This document shows positions 46,521 to 55,837 of a DNA stretch of 64,000 nucleotides, piece after piece. Origin of the DNA: an uncultured Winogradskyella sp. (GTDB lineage: Bacteria; Bacteroidota; Bacteroidia; Flavobacteriales; Flavobacteriaceae). Numbering within the stretch: the first letter of the stretch is position 1; each line of letters opens with the position of its first letter. The notes below the pieces were generated by a model that was not told the DNA's origin, did no database searches, and was given only the letters and a program-made list of their open reading frames with translations. The position numbers and the translations under genes were made by a program. The stretch lies in NCBI RefSeq assembly GCF_947498345.1, contig NZ_CANMJY010000006.1, forward strand, positions 124,001 to 188,000, written 5' to 3'.

Positions 46521-47096
46521 TTAAATTTTCTTTACATATTGCGTGATGATAACGATTTGCTGGCCATCAACTCTACCTTCTATGTACTCAGGATTTTCAT
46601 GATCTAATCTTATATTTCGTACTGCTGTACCTTGTTTAGCCACCATACTAGACCCTTTTACCTTAAGGTCTTTTATTAAGACAACAGAATCACCATGCTT
46701 TAAAACAACACCATTAACATCTCTATGTACAATTTTGTTTTCATCATCTTCACCATCTCCAGAAGCTTTTGCGAGTTCCAAAGTGTCGTCTTCTAAATAC
46801 ATCATGCTTAGTAAATCTTGTGGCCAATCTGCTTTAATACGATTGAGCATTCTCCAGGCCATAATCTTAACTGCATCATGTTCACTCCACATACTATCAT
46901 TAAGGCACCTCCAGTGATTGGCATTAATCTTATCCGAATCGTTCATTTGATCAACACAAGTACTACATGCGTATAAAGTTGTATCTAAGCCATTTTCCTT
47001 AATATCTGGCACTTTATAAACCGATAGGTTTTCATCAATATCACATAATTCACATTGATTATTACTACGTTGTTGAAGTTGTTTTTCTAAAGACAT
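46521..47096 (-). CDS. PhnA (YjdM) family protein
   Basis: A 191-residue protein. The N-terminal half has zinc-binding pairs (QCELC, ACSTC). The C-terminal ~70 residues are the PhnA domain: DVNGVVLKHGDSVVLIKDLKVKGSSMVAKQGTAVRNIRL, then GRVDGQQIVIITQYVKKI. Despite the name, this family is not a phosphonoacetate hydrolase and its function is not established. The N-terminal extension makes it longer than the ~110-residue E. coli homologue. It lies one base from DUF1272. Confidence 0.88.
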   Translation of the reverse strand: MSLEKQLQQRSNNQCELCDIDENLSVYKVPDIKENGLDTTLYACSTCVDQMNDSDKINANHWRCLNDSMWSEHDAVKIMAWRMLNRIKADWPQDLLSMMYLEDDTLELAKASGDGEDDENKIVHRDVNGVVLKHGDSVVLIKDLKVKGSSMVAKQGTAVRNIRLDHENPEYIEGRVDGQQIVIITQYVKKI

Positions 47097-47137
47097 ACCA
47101 ACAAAGATAAGAGTACTAACCTAGTATACCTTCATTT

Positions 47138-48133
47138 TTAAGATGCTATTTTTTTAGTATCTGAATTTGAAGGTTTTATATATACTTCGAGCAATTTAGC
47201 ATTCTGGGCATTAAAAACAACTGACTCACAATTTGCTGGTACCAAAATAGTCTCACCTTTTGCTATAAACTCGCTATAACCATCAATATTAATTTGAGTT
47301 TTACCTTCAACGCACATGAATATCACAAAGGATTCACTGGCTGTATAATCTCTTTGATTTAACCCTTTAACATTAAAAATATTAGTGGTAAAAAAATCGC
47401 AATCAACTAGATTACTAGTATTTTGTTCTTTTAAGTTGTACTTACACTTTCCATTAGATTGAAAAACCTTTGTCGCCTTTTGAGCCATATATGTATGTAA
47501 TTCTCTTTTGCATCCTTTATCATCTTCTCTATCCCAATCATACACACGATAAGTTATATCACTTGTTTGTTGAATTTCTGCAGCTAAAACACCAGCACCT
47601 ATAGCATGTATTTTTCCTGCAGGTATAAAATAGCTATCTCCTTGTTTTACTTTTTCCTTATTAAAAACGTCATTAACATTGTCTGCACTAATAGATTCTA
47701 AAAGATCTGTATTGATCTTTTTTAATCCTAAAATAATTTCTGCATCTTCATCGCTATCCATAATATACCACATCTCAGTCTTCCCAAATGAATTATGATG
47801 CTTTTTTGCCATTTTATCATCTGGATGTACCTGAACAGACAAGTTAGTTTTTGCATCTAAAAATTTAATAAGTAATGGAAAGTTCTCTCCAAAAGCTTCT
47901 ATTATTTTATGACCGAGAAATTCACCCTTAAATTTTTTTATTAAATCATTTATAGACTTACCTTTATACAGGCCATTTGAAACTACAGATATGTTTCCTT
48001 CTACTCCCGATATTTCCCAACTTTCTCCAACATTTTGTAATGTCGTGTCTTTATTTAAAACCTTAGAGAGTTTTTCACCTCCCCAGATTTTCTCTTTTAA
48101 TATTGGACTAAATTTTATTGGATATACTTTCAT
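47138..48133 (-). CDS. manA: Mannose-6-phosphate isomerase, class I
   Basis: ManA interconverts fructose-6-phosphate and mannose-6-phosphate, the entry to GDP-mannose for polysaccharide synthesis. Zinc-site motifs of the cupin fold are visible: NLSVQVHPDD, KTEMWYIMD and GKIHAIGAGVLAAEIQQTSDITYRVYDWDR. The 331-residue length matches the short Bacteroidota/Firmicutes form. It lies 11 bases after the GT2-like gene and is in the same direction as the response-regulator-GT gene. This suggests the cluster consumes mannose-derived sugar nucleotides; that is inference. Confidence 0.93.
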   Translation of the reverse strand: MKVYPIKFSPILKEKIWGGEKLSKVLNKDTTLQNVGESWEISGVEGNISVVSNGLYKGKSINDLIKKFKGEFLGHKIIEAFGENFPLLIKFLDAKTNLSVQVHPDDKMAKKHHNSFGKTEMWYIMDSDEDAEIILGLKKINTDLLESISADNVNDVFNKEKVKQGDSYFIPAGKIHAIGAGVLAAEIQQTSDITYRVYDWDREDDKGCKRELHTYMAQKATKVFQSNGKCKYNLKEQNTSNLVDCDFFTTNIFNVKGLNQRDYTASESFVIFMCVEGKTQINIDGYSEFIAKGETILVPANCESVVFNAQNAKLLEVYIKPSNSDTKKIAS

Positions 48134-48144
48134 AGTTTATTTTT

Positions 48145-48633
48145 TTAAAGAATTGACTGTTTGAATTTATTGTTACTCGAATCTTGGGATTTAAAATAAT
48201 CTAAGAGCGAAAAAATACTTTTGTATAAGGTTGACTTGATGCGTTGTCTACTCTTAATATTTTTATCGAACGCTATGATTTCATCTTTTTCCGCACATAG
48301 AGAATTTACTATCTCATTGATATTATACTTTTGTTCTATTAAAGTATTGGCATCTATAAAGCCAAGATGTTTTAGGTCAAAATCATTGAACATAAATCTG
48401 GCACCTGCTCGTTTTGCCAACTCTCTATTCACTTTCTTTTTTATTTCCACAATTGAAACTTTGGTTGTACATGTCTCTTTAATTTCTATGAGTTTCTCTA
48501 AAGTTTCATCTTTACTTTCATTATCAACAAAACACATTTTAATATGGTTCGTTGACTTAATATTTTCAATAAATATTTTAGAATTTATATCAATCGCGTT
48601 GTTATGAAATATGATAATCACACCTATATTCAT
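48145..48633 (-). CDS. Truncated, probably inactive GT2-like protein
   Basis: A 162-residue protein resembling only the nucleotide-binding half of a GT2 glycosyltransferase: GVIIIFHNN, CFVDNESKDETLEKL, ELAKRAGARFMFND and HLGFIDANT. Where active enzymes have a DxD metal site, it reads Asp94-Ala-Asn96, and no acceptor half follows. It aligns with the GT2 part of the next gene upstream (CFVNDGSKDNTLQVL and YIGFLDAD there), so it may be a degenerate duplicate. It may serve as a regulatory subunit, or it may be decaying. There are 19 bases between the two genes and 11 bases before manA. Confidence 0.7.
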   Translation of the reverse strand: MNIGVIIIFHNNAIDINSKIFIENIKSTNHIKMCFVDNESKDETLEKLIEIKETCTTKVSIVEIKKKVNRELAKRAGARFMFNDFDLKHLGFIDANTLIEQKYNINEIVNSLCAEKDEIIAFDKNIKSRQRIKSTLYKSIFSLLDYFKSQDSSNNKFKQSIL

Positions 48634-48652
48634 CTTTAAATAGTCTCTGTTA

Positions 48653-49840
48653 TTAAATAATCTCTAGCTTGTTGTTAACTGTGTAATTAAGCACATGTTT
48701 TTTTCTTCTATAAACCCAAGCTATTTGAGCCAACTGCATCACGATTTTTAAAGAATCGTTCATAGACAATTTAGAACCATCCGCGTGTATCCATCGCTTA
48801 AGAGGTTGCTCGCAAAGCATTGTCTTAGCTTTATTGAGGCCATAATGAATAGCCATTCTTTTAAAGATCTCAACATCAAATATCCATTGAGTCACAAACT
48901 TCTTTTTAAATGCAATTTCAATAACATCCTTTTGAAAGATTTTTGCACCACATTGCGTATCCTTAAAGTCCATAGAAAGGATTTTTCTAATAATAAAATT
49001 TATGGTTAAACTGATAATTTTTCGGGCGGACTCCTTTGTTATGTTTGCACCCATTCTCGAAATACGAGAACCACTAACAATTTTAAAATTAGAGTTCTCA
49101 ATTGTCTTTACTAAATCATCAAAATCAGCCAAATCAGTAGATAAATCAGCATCTAAGAATCCGATATAATCCAAATCATCTTTTTGAGCCATATGTAGCA
49201 TCCCAAGTCTTACAGCTTCTGCTTTTCCGCCATTCTTTTCACAGTCATATACAGTAATGAAGTCTTTTCTACCTTTCTGTAAATTTTTTAAAACTTGAAG
49301 AGTATTGTCTTTACTTCCATCATTTACAAAACATAAATGGTATCCCGAATTTTGGTTTACAAAACTTAAAAATTCATCGCTCAACAAACGTTCTTCTTCA
49401 TTATAACATGGAATCACAACACCAACGCATCGTTGCTGAATCATAATGTTGCTTTCAGCTTCTAACTCAATACCTACTTCTGGAGCTCCAATTAATCGCT
49501 TTACTCTTGCACAGATTTCATTGAGGCTTAATGGTTTTTTCATGTAATCATTTACACCCAATTCAAATGCTTTAGTGATATTATCATCAAGGGTATTTCC
49601 AGATAGAATCATTATAGGAGTATCAGATGCTTTAGTTATTCTGATATGAGTGATGATCTCGAAACCAGATATATTTGGCATATTAATATCTACTATTACT
49701 AGATCTGGATTAAAAGAATCATATACTTCTAATCCTTTTTTAGCATCGGTTTCTATTTTAACATCATATCCTAAATCTGTTAATCGCTTCTCTAAAGGAA
49801 GTAATACTAATTGTTGATCATCTATGGCTAAAACTTTCAT
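48653..49840 (-). CDS. Response regulator receiver fused to a GT2 glycosyltransferase
   Basis: Residues 1-118 are a CheY-like receiver: acidic pocket Asp7/Asp8, phosphoacceptor Asp51 (VIVDINMP), Ser80 and Lys102 (KKP). Residues 136-360 are a GT2 domain of the dolichol-phosphate-mannose/polyprenyl-phosphate-sugar synthase type: VGVVIPCYNEEERL, FVNDGSKDNTLQVL, NGGKAEAVRLGM and the metal-binding DAD (230-232). No membrane helices or DNA-binding domain are seen. The design suggests that phosphorylation directly gates a sugar transfer, probably to a lipid carrier. A TACTTTTG promoter and a 21-bp-period direct repeat precede it. Confidence 0.9.
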   Translation of the reverse strand: MKVLAIDDQQLVLLPLEKRLTDLGYDVKIETDAKKGLEVYDSFNPDLVIVDINMPNISGFEIITHIRITKASDTPIMILSGNTLDDNITKAFELGVNDYMKKPLSLNEICARVKRLIGAPEVGIELEAESNIMIQQRCVGVVIPCYNEEERLLSDEFLSFVNQNSGYHLCFVNDGSKDNTLQVLKNLQKGRKDFITVYDCEKNGGKAEAVRLGMLHMAQKDDLDYIGFLDADLSTDLADFDDLVKTIENSNFKIVSGSRISRMGANITKESARKIISLTINFIIRKILSMDFKDTQCGAKIFQKDVIEIAFKKKFVTQWIFDVEIFKRMAIHYGLNKAKTMLCEQPLKRWIHADGSKLSMNDSLKIVMQLAQIAWVYRRKKHVLNYTVNNKLEII

Positions 49841-49870
49841 AATAATTGATTTTTGTCATTATTTACTATT

Positions 49871-49878
49871 CAAAAGTA
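49871..49878 (-). promoter_or_regulatory. Promoter -7 element for the receiver-GT2 gene
   Basis: The minus strand reads TACTTTTG (TAnnTTTG), 31 bases before the ATG and 54 bases downstream of the ACCATTCGTC element. The GT4 gene has a similar CAAATTTG at the same distance from its element. Confidence 0.5.
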
Positions 49879-49925
49879 CATGAGATGACGTCTTTAAAAT
49901 TTGAATTTAGATTAACCGAGTATTT

Positions 49926-49961
49926 AGTGTAGACGAATGGTTGATTACTGTAGTTGAATAA
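49926..49961 (-). promoter_or_regulatory. LytTR-like direct repeat, copy A (upstream of receiver-GT2)
   Basis: On the minus strand, ATTCAACTACAGTAA and ATTCGTCTACACTAA recur with a 21-base period (two helical turns). The second copy contains ACCATTCGTC, one base from the AlgR-type LytTR site ACCGTTCGTC. The 16-mer ACCATTCGTCTACACT occurs identically upstream of the GT4 gene. Confidence 0.7.
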
Positions 49962-50023
49962 AATGAACACCAGTATTTAAATTATATATCTTTACACTAT
50001 TGATGACATTATCAATGATTTAA

Positions 50024-53000
50024 ATGAAAAATGCCTCGAACAAATATTTAATTATAGCGCTTCTAACAGGAATTGCTTTTCATGGTGCTTCTATATTTTT
50101 CACATTAGAGACAACCTATGATGCACTAATCCATTTGTTTTTTGCTGACCATTATGCCAATAGCTGGTTTGAACCATGGAATTATAAATGGTATACTGGC
50201 TTTACAGTAATGAGCTATCCTCCATTAGTACATCAATCCATTGCAGTACTATCTTTTATTGGTGGACTCAAATTTGGTTTATTCAGTATTGCACTAATCG
50301 GTATTGTTTTATTCATAACTGGCGTTTATAGGTTTTCCTTATTATTAACTTCAAATAGAGCCGTTGCTGGTTACGCTTCTATATTGGCTGTATTTTCATC
50401 TTCCTTTATTGAAACATTACACATCTTTGGACAGTTACCAAGTATTATTGGTATTTCTGTTTTAATGCATTCATTACCTGAAATTTACTTATGGCTTAAA
50501 ACCGAAAGACCACGTTATTTAGCTACTTCGCTCTCATTAATAGCAGTCACAGTAACCTCACATCATGTTACACCTATTTTCGGAATGGTATTTTTTATTT
50601 TTCCATTAATTGGCATGGTGATTATGGATCATACTAGAGAGGGAGTACAATCCATAAAAGCGGTGACAATAAGATTATTCTTAAATAGTTTTATAAAATT
50701 ATTTAAGCGCATTATAAGCTTTGGCTTACTCTCTTTGGTCATAATAGTTGGGTGTATCCTTCCTTACTGGATCAACTCTAAAAACAATCCTATTACCCAA
50801 GTACCAATTCCACATGGATCGAGAGATCATTTCTTAGAAATCACTTCATCTGGACTTGTGTTCTTTTTAATCCCTTGGGGCATTTTATTAATTCTTTTAC
50901 CATATATATTTTATAGGTTTTATAGCAAACGTTATCTGTTCTTTGGTCTGTCCATTAGTATCTTATTTATTCTGGGGACTGGTGGCACCACTCCTATTCC
51001 AAAATTAGTTCTTGGTGAGGCAGCTTTCAATATTTTGACTTTAGATAGGTTTACATTCTGGGCATCAATAATGTCCTTACCGTTATTTGGTGAGTTTACA
51101 TACAGATTTGTAGAAGGAGATTTAAAGACTTTAATACAATCAAAATTTGGGGCTGTCTACCATCGTATTATTGGTGGCATTTTAGCTGGTCTAGTTTTAT
51201 TAATGGTCATTTTTACCATGAGCCTTAGCTACTTTAAACCATCTCAACCACAGAAAATAAAGATGCTTCCTATAGTTAACTTCCTTAATCAGGACCAACA
51301 TGATCAATGGAGGTATATGACCTTAGGGTTTGGCGATCAAATGGCGTGGCTGTCTGCACAAACTAATGCTATGTCTGTTGATGGAAACTACCATTCAGCA
51401 AGACGTCTACCTGAACTTACTACAAGACCAATTGAACGCTTAGAAAATTCAAAATTTAAAGGTATCGAAGGTATTGGTTCATTACAGCAATTCTTATCCA
51501 CACCTGAGAAGTATAATCTAAAATATATTTTTTCTAATGATAAATTCTATGACCCTATTTTATACTTCTGTGGATGGCAACGCTTAAGGCAACTCGAAAA
51601 TGGCATCATGGTTTGGGAGAAACTAAATATACCTCCTTTATCTTCTATTTTACCTAAAGATGATGTCAGTACATGGCAAAAATTACTTTGGGGAATTGTT
51701 CCTTTTCTAATGGTTTTAATTGCCTTTTTATTAAATATACAACCCCTTTTAATTAGGGGATTAAAAAGTAAACTTAAGCCTTTACCTGTATATTTGAACT
51801 TTAAGAATGACTATTCTATTTTTTCAAAAGGTCTTCTAAACTTCTCACATATTTGGTCAATCATTTTAGTACTAACCATTGGATTTGGGATATATCAATT
51901 CTATGTTAAAAATGAATCGCATCATTCTCCAGAGAATGCTGTGCTAGCATATTACGATGCTTTAGACTTTAAAGAGTTTGAGAAAGCACATAGTTTAATT
52001 AATCCTAACAGTAGTTTAACCATTGCGCAGTACATGTTAGAAGTTTCCGTTACTGATGGTTTATTGAGTTCCTATGCTAAACTAGATGCTATTGATACCG
52101 AAATCATTAGTAAAACTGATCATCTAGCAAGTGTAAAAGTGAATACGTATTGGATTACACCATTAGAAAAAATACATAAAACGTACTACAGATCACTTAC
52201 TAAGGTCGATGGCAAATGGTATTTAGAACCCGAAGATATCACAGCCGACTTACCCCCTGACCAATTATATGCAAGTAATAGAACCAATTACTTTAATCAA
52301 GGAAGACGACGCATAACTACGGAGCAAACTCACCATGAAGATGTATTAAAGCAACCTGTGCTCGAAATTCTTACCGCTAAGTTGGTGAAGCTAGAGAATA
52401 GTTATGCCATTATTGGTGAAGTTCATAATATAGACAATGTTCCAGCTGATATTGTGTTAAAGGGTACTTTATATAATGATGATAACAAAGCCTTAGCCAC
52501 TTACAATGCTAAATATCACGTAAAGCATAAATTGATGCCTAAAGAAGTAAGTTCGTTTCGCATAAATTTTGAAGGTATTGCTTGGTCTAAAACGAAAGAT
52601 TCCATACCTAAGACCTTTAATCCAGGTGAATTTACACCAGTAGAATTAGAAGAGCAGCCCACTAAATTTAATCTACAAGCTGCTGGAAATGTTTCGGGTT
52701 CGGATTTATTTAAGAGTACAACAGTCTCAATTTCTGAGATTAACAGTAAGCGGATTTCTGGAAACTTATTTAATAGTGGAACAGAAGAAGTCACCATCCC
52801 ACAATTACTGATATCCTATTATGACACTAACAAGAATTTAGTTTGGGTTGATCATTTATTCGTAAAAAAAGGAATTCGTCAACAACGAAAGCAAGCTTTT
52901 CAATATGAAGTATTAGACCTTGATAAATTTCAGGTTATTTCTGGAAATATGAGTAATTGCTTTGTCAATGGACTCCCAAATGAACATATCTCTGATAAGA

Positions 53001-53113
53001 TTGTTTCAGATCGTATTATTAATCATAATAATGAAGAATTACAACCCATAAATCATTCTAATTATAAATTTATAAAACTCGAAACCAATACATACATTGG
53101 TAATCCTAACTAA
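50024..53113 (+). CDS. GT-C-like polytopic membrane protein with NTF2-like and beta domains
   Basis: A 1029-residue inner-membrane protein. Residues 8-415 contain about ten helices, and the first outer loop has an acidic pair (TYDALIHLFFADHYA, Asp33 and Asp42) followed by WNYKWYTGFTVMSYPPL. This is the pattern of PTPS-related/GT-C membrane glycosyltransferases that use lipid-linked sugars. An external stretch, a further helix near 560 and one near 620 follow. Then comes an NTF2-like domain (about 640-745, PENAVLAYYDALDFKEFEKAHSLI) and FxLYD-like beta domains (EILTAKLVKLENSYAIIGEVHN). It leads a plus-strand three-gene unit; the next ATG overlaps its stop. Activity is inferred. Confidence 0.78.
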   Translation: MKNASNKYLIIALLTGIAFHGASIFFTLETTYDALIHLFFADHYANSWFEPWNYKWYTGFTVMSYPPLVHQSIAVLSFIGGLKFGLFSIALIGIVLFITGVYRFSLLLTSNRAVAGYASILAVFSSSFIETLHIFGQLPSIIGISVLMHSLPEIYLWLKTERPRYLATSLSLIAVTVTSHHVTPIFGMVFFIFPLIGMVIMDHTREGVQSIKAVTIRLFLNSFIKLFKRIISFGLLSLVIIVGCILPYWINSKNNPITQVPIPHGSRDHFLEITSSGLVFFLIPWGILLILLPYIFYRFYSKRYLFFGLSISILFILGTGGTTPIPKLVLGEAAFNILTLDRFTFWASIMSLPLFGEFTYRFVEGDLKTLIQSKFGAVYHRIIGGILAGLVLLMVIFTMSLSYFKPSQPQKIKMLPIVNFLNQDQHDQWRYMTLGFGDQMAWLSAQTNAMSVDGNYHSARRLPELTTRPIERLENSKFKGIEGIGSLQQFLSTPEKYNLKYIFSNDKFYDPILYFCGWQRLRQLENGIMVWEKLNIPPLSSILPKDDVSTWQKLLWGIVPFLMVLIAFLLNIQPLLIRGLKSKLKPLPVYLNFKNDYSIFSKGLLNFSHIWSIILVLTIGFGIYQFYVKNESHHSPENAVLAYYDALDFKEFEKAHSLINPNSSLTIAQYMLEVSVTDGLLSSYAKLDAIDTEIISKTDHLASVKVNTYWITPLEKIHKTYYRSLTKVDGKWYLEPEDITADLPPDQLYASNRTNYFNQGRRRITTEQTHHEDVLKQPVLEILTAKLVKLENSYAIIGEVHNIDNVPADIVLKGTLYNDDNKALATYNAKYHVKHKLMPKEVSSFRINFEGIAWSKTKDSIPKTFNPGEFTPVELEEQPTKFNLQAAGNVSGSDLFKSTTVSISEINSKRISGNLFNSGTEEVTIPQLLISYYDTNKNLVWVDHLFVKKGIRQQRKQAFQYEVLDLDKFQVISGNMSNCFVNGLPNEHISDKIVSDRIINHNNEELQPINHSNYKFIKLETNTYIGNPN

Positions 53114-54327
53114 TGTCATTAAAGTATTTATACATATCATTAACTATAGTAGCCTCAATATTTGTTGGTATTAGTCTCAAACAAGATTATCAAGACAATG
53201 ACTATACTTTGACCTCTAATTCATCAATCTATACTGCAGGGGATGCCATTACAATTAAGTTTAAGTATAATGGTAACAGCAATGTCTTTTTGTATTGTTC
53301 AAATAGCTATGGGTCCATTATCATAAAACCAGAATTGGATACAACTTTGAATTTTAAAATTCCAGAATCTATATCTAATAAATCCGGAACATTAAATTGG
53401 GAATTACGATCAGACAAGAAACTACATGCTGGTCAGATTAAAATATTACCTAAATCAGAAATAGAAAAAACAGAAACCTATATTGGTCCACCAAGCATTG
53501 AAGCTGGAGGTACCGATTACACCATGCTAGTCTCTATACCAACAGATGATTTAGATAATCCGATTATTGACAGTACAGAAGTTGCTGTAAAGCATCAGTT
53601 CTTAGAACAGCAAGTAATAGATTATATTTATACGAAACATGGCTTCGGCTATAAAAATTTATACTCCTATGAGAAACGTGGTCGCATCCTCATAAACACA
53701 GAATGTTTAGGTCTAAATTCTAAAGAATTTGACGTCAACGTTATGCCTACCATTCCTACAAATTTTTCAATTTCTGCCGATCGTATTCATAACTATGCTG
53801 ACGGTAACCAAATAACTACTTTTAAAACGTCTGTCATTAAAGATCGCTTTAATAATATTGTTAGCGACGGTACATTTGTAACCTTTTTTATTACAAACCA
53901 ATTAGGCTATAAAGCATCAACTTCTGGAACCACCATAGACGGCATAGCTACAGCTAAAATTTTACATCCAGACCATGAAGAGCTGTGGACTATTAAAGCT
54001 TATATTGAAGGTATGGCTAATAGCGAACCCATAGCTTTAAATTATGAGCAAGCTATTTCAGATTTTGAAGTTTCATTTTCTAAAAACAATAGATTAATCA
54101 CTGTTGGTCCACTTCAAAGTTTTATGCAACAGTATATCCCAGATGGCCTTAATGTATATCTAAATATTTATAAAGCTGGAAAATTAGAACATCAAATTAT
54201 AGAACAAAGTATAAATGGTTTTGCTAGTTTTAAATTAAAATCAGACCGTTATCCAAAAGGCACTTATACTGTTGAAATTAAAGCTGCCGGGCTCACAAAA
54301 TCATTTCCAAATCTAATCTATGAATAA
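53113..54327 (+). CDS. Membrane-anchored protein with invasin-like Ig domain
   Basis: A 404-residue exported protein of unknown function. One N-terminal hydrophobic segment (YLYISLTIVASIFVGISL) is a signal or anchor. The remainder is all-beta: an opening module (YTAGDAITIKFKYNGNSNVFLYCSN), a middle region with VSIPTDDLDNPI, and at about 240-320 an invasin/Big_1-like Ig domain (SADRIHNYADGNQITTFKTSVIKDRFNNIVSDGTFVTFFI). It ends with another beta module. It overlaps the upstream gene by one base and the downstream GH5-like gene by 8 bases, so the three are translated as a unit. It is probably a periplasmic scaffold or polymer-binding partner; that is inference. Confidence 0.7.
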   Translation: MSLKYLYISLTIVASIFVGISLKQDYQDNDYTLTSNSSIYTAGDAITIKFKYNGNSNVFLYCSNSYGSIIIKPELDTTLNFKIPESISNKSGTLNWELRSDKKLHAGQIKILPKSEIEKTETYIGPPSIEAGGTDYTMLVSIPTDDLDNPIIDSTEVAVKHQFLEQQVIDYIYTKHGFGYKNLYSYEKRGRILINTECLGLNSKEFDVNVMPTIPTNFSISADRIHNYADGNQITTFKTSVIKDRFNNIVSDGTFVTFFITNQLGYKASTSGTTIDGIATAKILHPDHEELWTIKAYIEGMANSEPIALNYEQAISDFEVSFSKNNRLITVGPLQSFMQQYIPDGLNVYLNIYKAGKLEHQIIEQSINGFASFKLKSDRYPKGTYTVEIKAAGLTKSFPNLIYE

Positions 54328-55837
54328 TAACAAAACCATATTACGAAGTCTCATTTTAATAAGTTATGTTCTTATCATAGCATTAGTTATTTATGGTATA
54401 GCTGCCATTTTCTCTTATCTCAATACTGGTGCAGATCGTAGCACTATGCTACACACAGGAGTAAAACAAATAGACCAATATTCACCAGAATTAACTTGGG
54501 CACCTTTAGCAAATGAAGGACGATCTATGGATGAGGAAAACCTTAAGGCTATTGAAGACAATTACTTAGATGCCTGGTATGTAAAACATGTGGCCTATAT
54601 GACCAATACTATGACTGGTATAGATGATTTTTACACTAAAAGTGCGCAGTTAAATATTCAAAATGTTATTTCGATTAACTCTGAAAGCAATACGTTTATT
54701 GAAGCCACCACATTAGCACATTATCCTACATTAGAATTTTTTAGTGAAGATGGGCAGTTAGCGGTACTAACAGATCACGATGTTATTGAATATAAAAGAA
54801 TTTTTAGCAATGAGACACTTGTTGCCCAAGTCAATGAAAAATCCACTTATAAAGTCACCTTATTATTAGAAGATGGCTTTTGGAGAATAAGACATTTGGT
54901 TCGTATAAAAAGTGAACCTTATACTCCTGAAGCAGAGCTCAACCCAATTGCTGTTTCTAATATCAAAGGCATTAATTACTATCCGCAAGCAACACCTTGG
55001 GATATGTATGGTGATAATTTTGATAGTGAAACCATTGCTAAAGATTTAAAGATTATAAAAGATAGTGGTTTAAATAGTATTAGAGTTTTTGTGCCTTATG
55101 ACGACTTCGGAAAGTCTAATGTCTCAGAAGTTAAATTAGAAAAGTTAGTTGCTGTATTAGATCTTGCTGAAACATATAATCTTAAAGTTTTAGTGTCCCT
55201 TTTTGATTTCTATGGTGATTATTCGGTCTTAGATTGGACCTTAACGCAACGCCATGCGAAATCTGTGGTCAATGCCTTAAAGTCGCACGACGCTTTATTA
55301 GGATGGGACATAAAAAACGAACCGAATCTTGACTTTAAAAAACGAACCGAAGATTTGGTCATAGCCTGGTTAGACAAAATGATTGACTTTGTGAGATCGC
55401 AAGACCCCAATCATCCAATTACAATCGGCTGGTCTAATACTAGCAGTGCGACATTGTTAAATAAAAAGTTAGATTTTATATCCTTCCATTACTATGAAGA
55501 TGTCAGTAAACTTTCAGAAGCCTATACTTCGTTGCAATCTAAAATAAAAGACAAATCTATTGTGCTAACAGAATATGGACTGTCTTCTTACAGTGGGTTA
55601 TGGAATCCTTTTGGTAATTCTGATGACGATCAAAAAGATTATCATCAATCTATGCAAACTACTTTTTCAGAAAACGATATTCAGTTTATGGCATGGACAC
55701 TTTATGACTTTGCAGAAATACCAAAGGAAGTCGTTGGGCGACTTCCTTGGCGCCAAAATGCGCAAAAGCATTTTGGATTTATAGACGAAAATGGGATTAA
55801 AAAGCCTTCGTTTAAGTATATCTCAACTAAAGAATAA
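54320..55837 (+). CDS. Membrane-anchored GH5-like glycosidase with NTF2-like domain
   Basis: Residues 11-33 form a membrane anchor. Residues 70-195 look like an NTF2-like domain (NYLDAWYVKHVAYMTNTM, LLLEDGFWRIRHLVRI). From 215 onward there is a clan GH-A TIM barrel (IKGINYYPQATPWDMYG, LNSIRVFVPYDDF, VLVSLFDFYGDYSVLDW). The acid/base is Glu334 in WDIKNEPN and the nucleophile Glu418 in IVLTEYG, with FHYYED between. GH5 is the best guess; another GH-A family is possible. As a periplasmic hydrolase in a polysaccharide operon it could trim or edit the polymer, as PelA or AlgL-type enzymes do. Its end overlaps the convergent GT4 gene by 11 bases. Confidence 0.82.
   Translation: MNNNKTILRSLILISYVLIIALVIYGIAAIFSYLNTGADRSTMLHTGVKQIDQYSPELTWAPLANEGRSMDEENLKAIEDNYLDAWYVKHVAYMTNTMTGIDDFYTKSAQLNIQNVISINSESNTFIEATTLAHYPTLEFFSEDGQLAVLTDHDVIEYKRIFSNETLVAQVNEKSTYKVTLLLEDGFWRIRHLVRIKSEPYTPEAELNPIAVSNIKGINYYPQATPWDMYGDNFDSETIAKDLKIIKDSGLNSIRVFVPYDDFGKSNVSEVKLEKLVAVLDLAETYNLKVLVSLFDFYGDYSVLDWTLTQRHAKSVVNALKSHDALLGWDIKNEPNLDFKKRTEDLVIAWLDKMIDFVRSQDPNHPITIGWSNTSSATLLNKKLDFISFHYYEDVSKLSEAYTSLQSKIKDKSIVLTEYGLSSYSGLWNPFGNSDDDQKDYHQSMQTTFSENDIQFMAWTLYDFAEIPKEVVGRLPWRQNAQKHFGFIDENGIKKPSFKYISTKE

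Noticed and set aside
46521..47096. Annotating the PhnA-like protein as phosphonoacetate hydrolase
   Set aside because: The YjdM/PhnA family differs from the hydrolase of the same name; the sequence shows only zinc pairs and the small beta domain.
48221..48607. Plus-strand frame of 128 codons opposite the half GT2 gene
   Set aside because: The minus-strand frame has clear GT2 motifs and operon spacing; the plus-strand product has no recognisable features.
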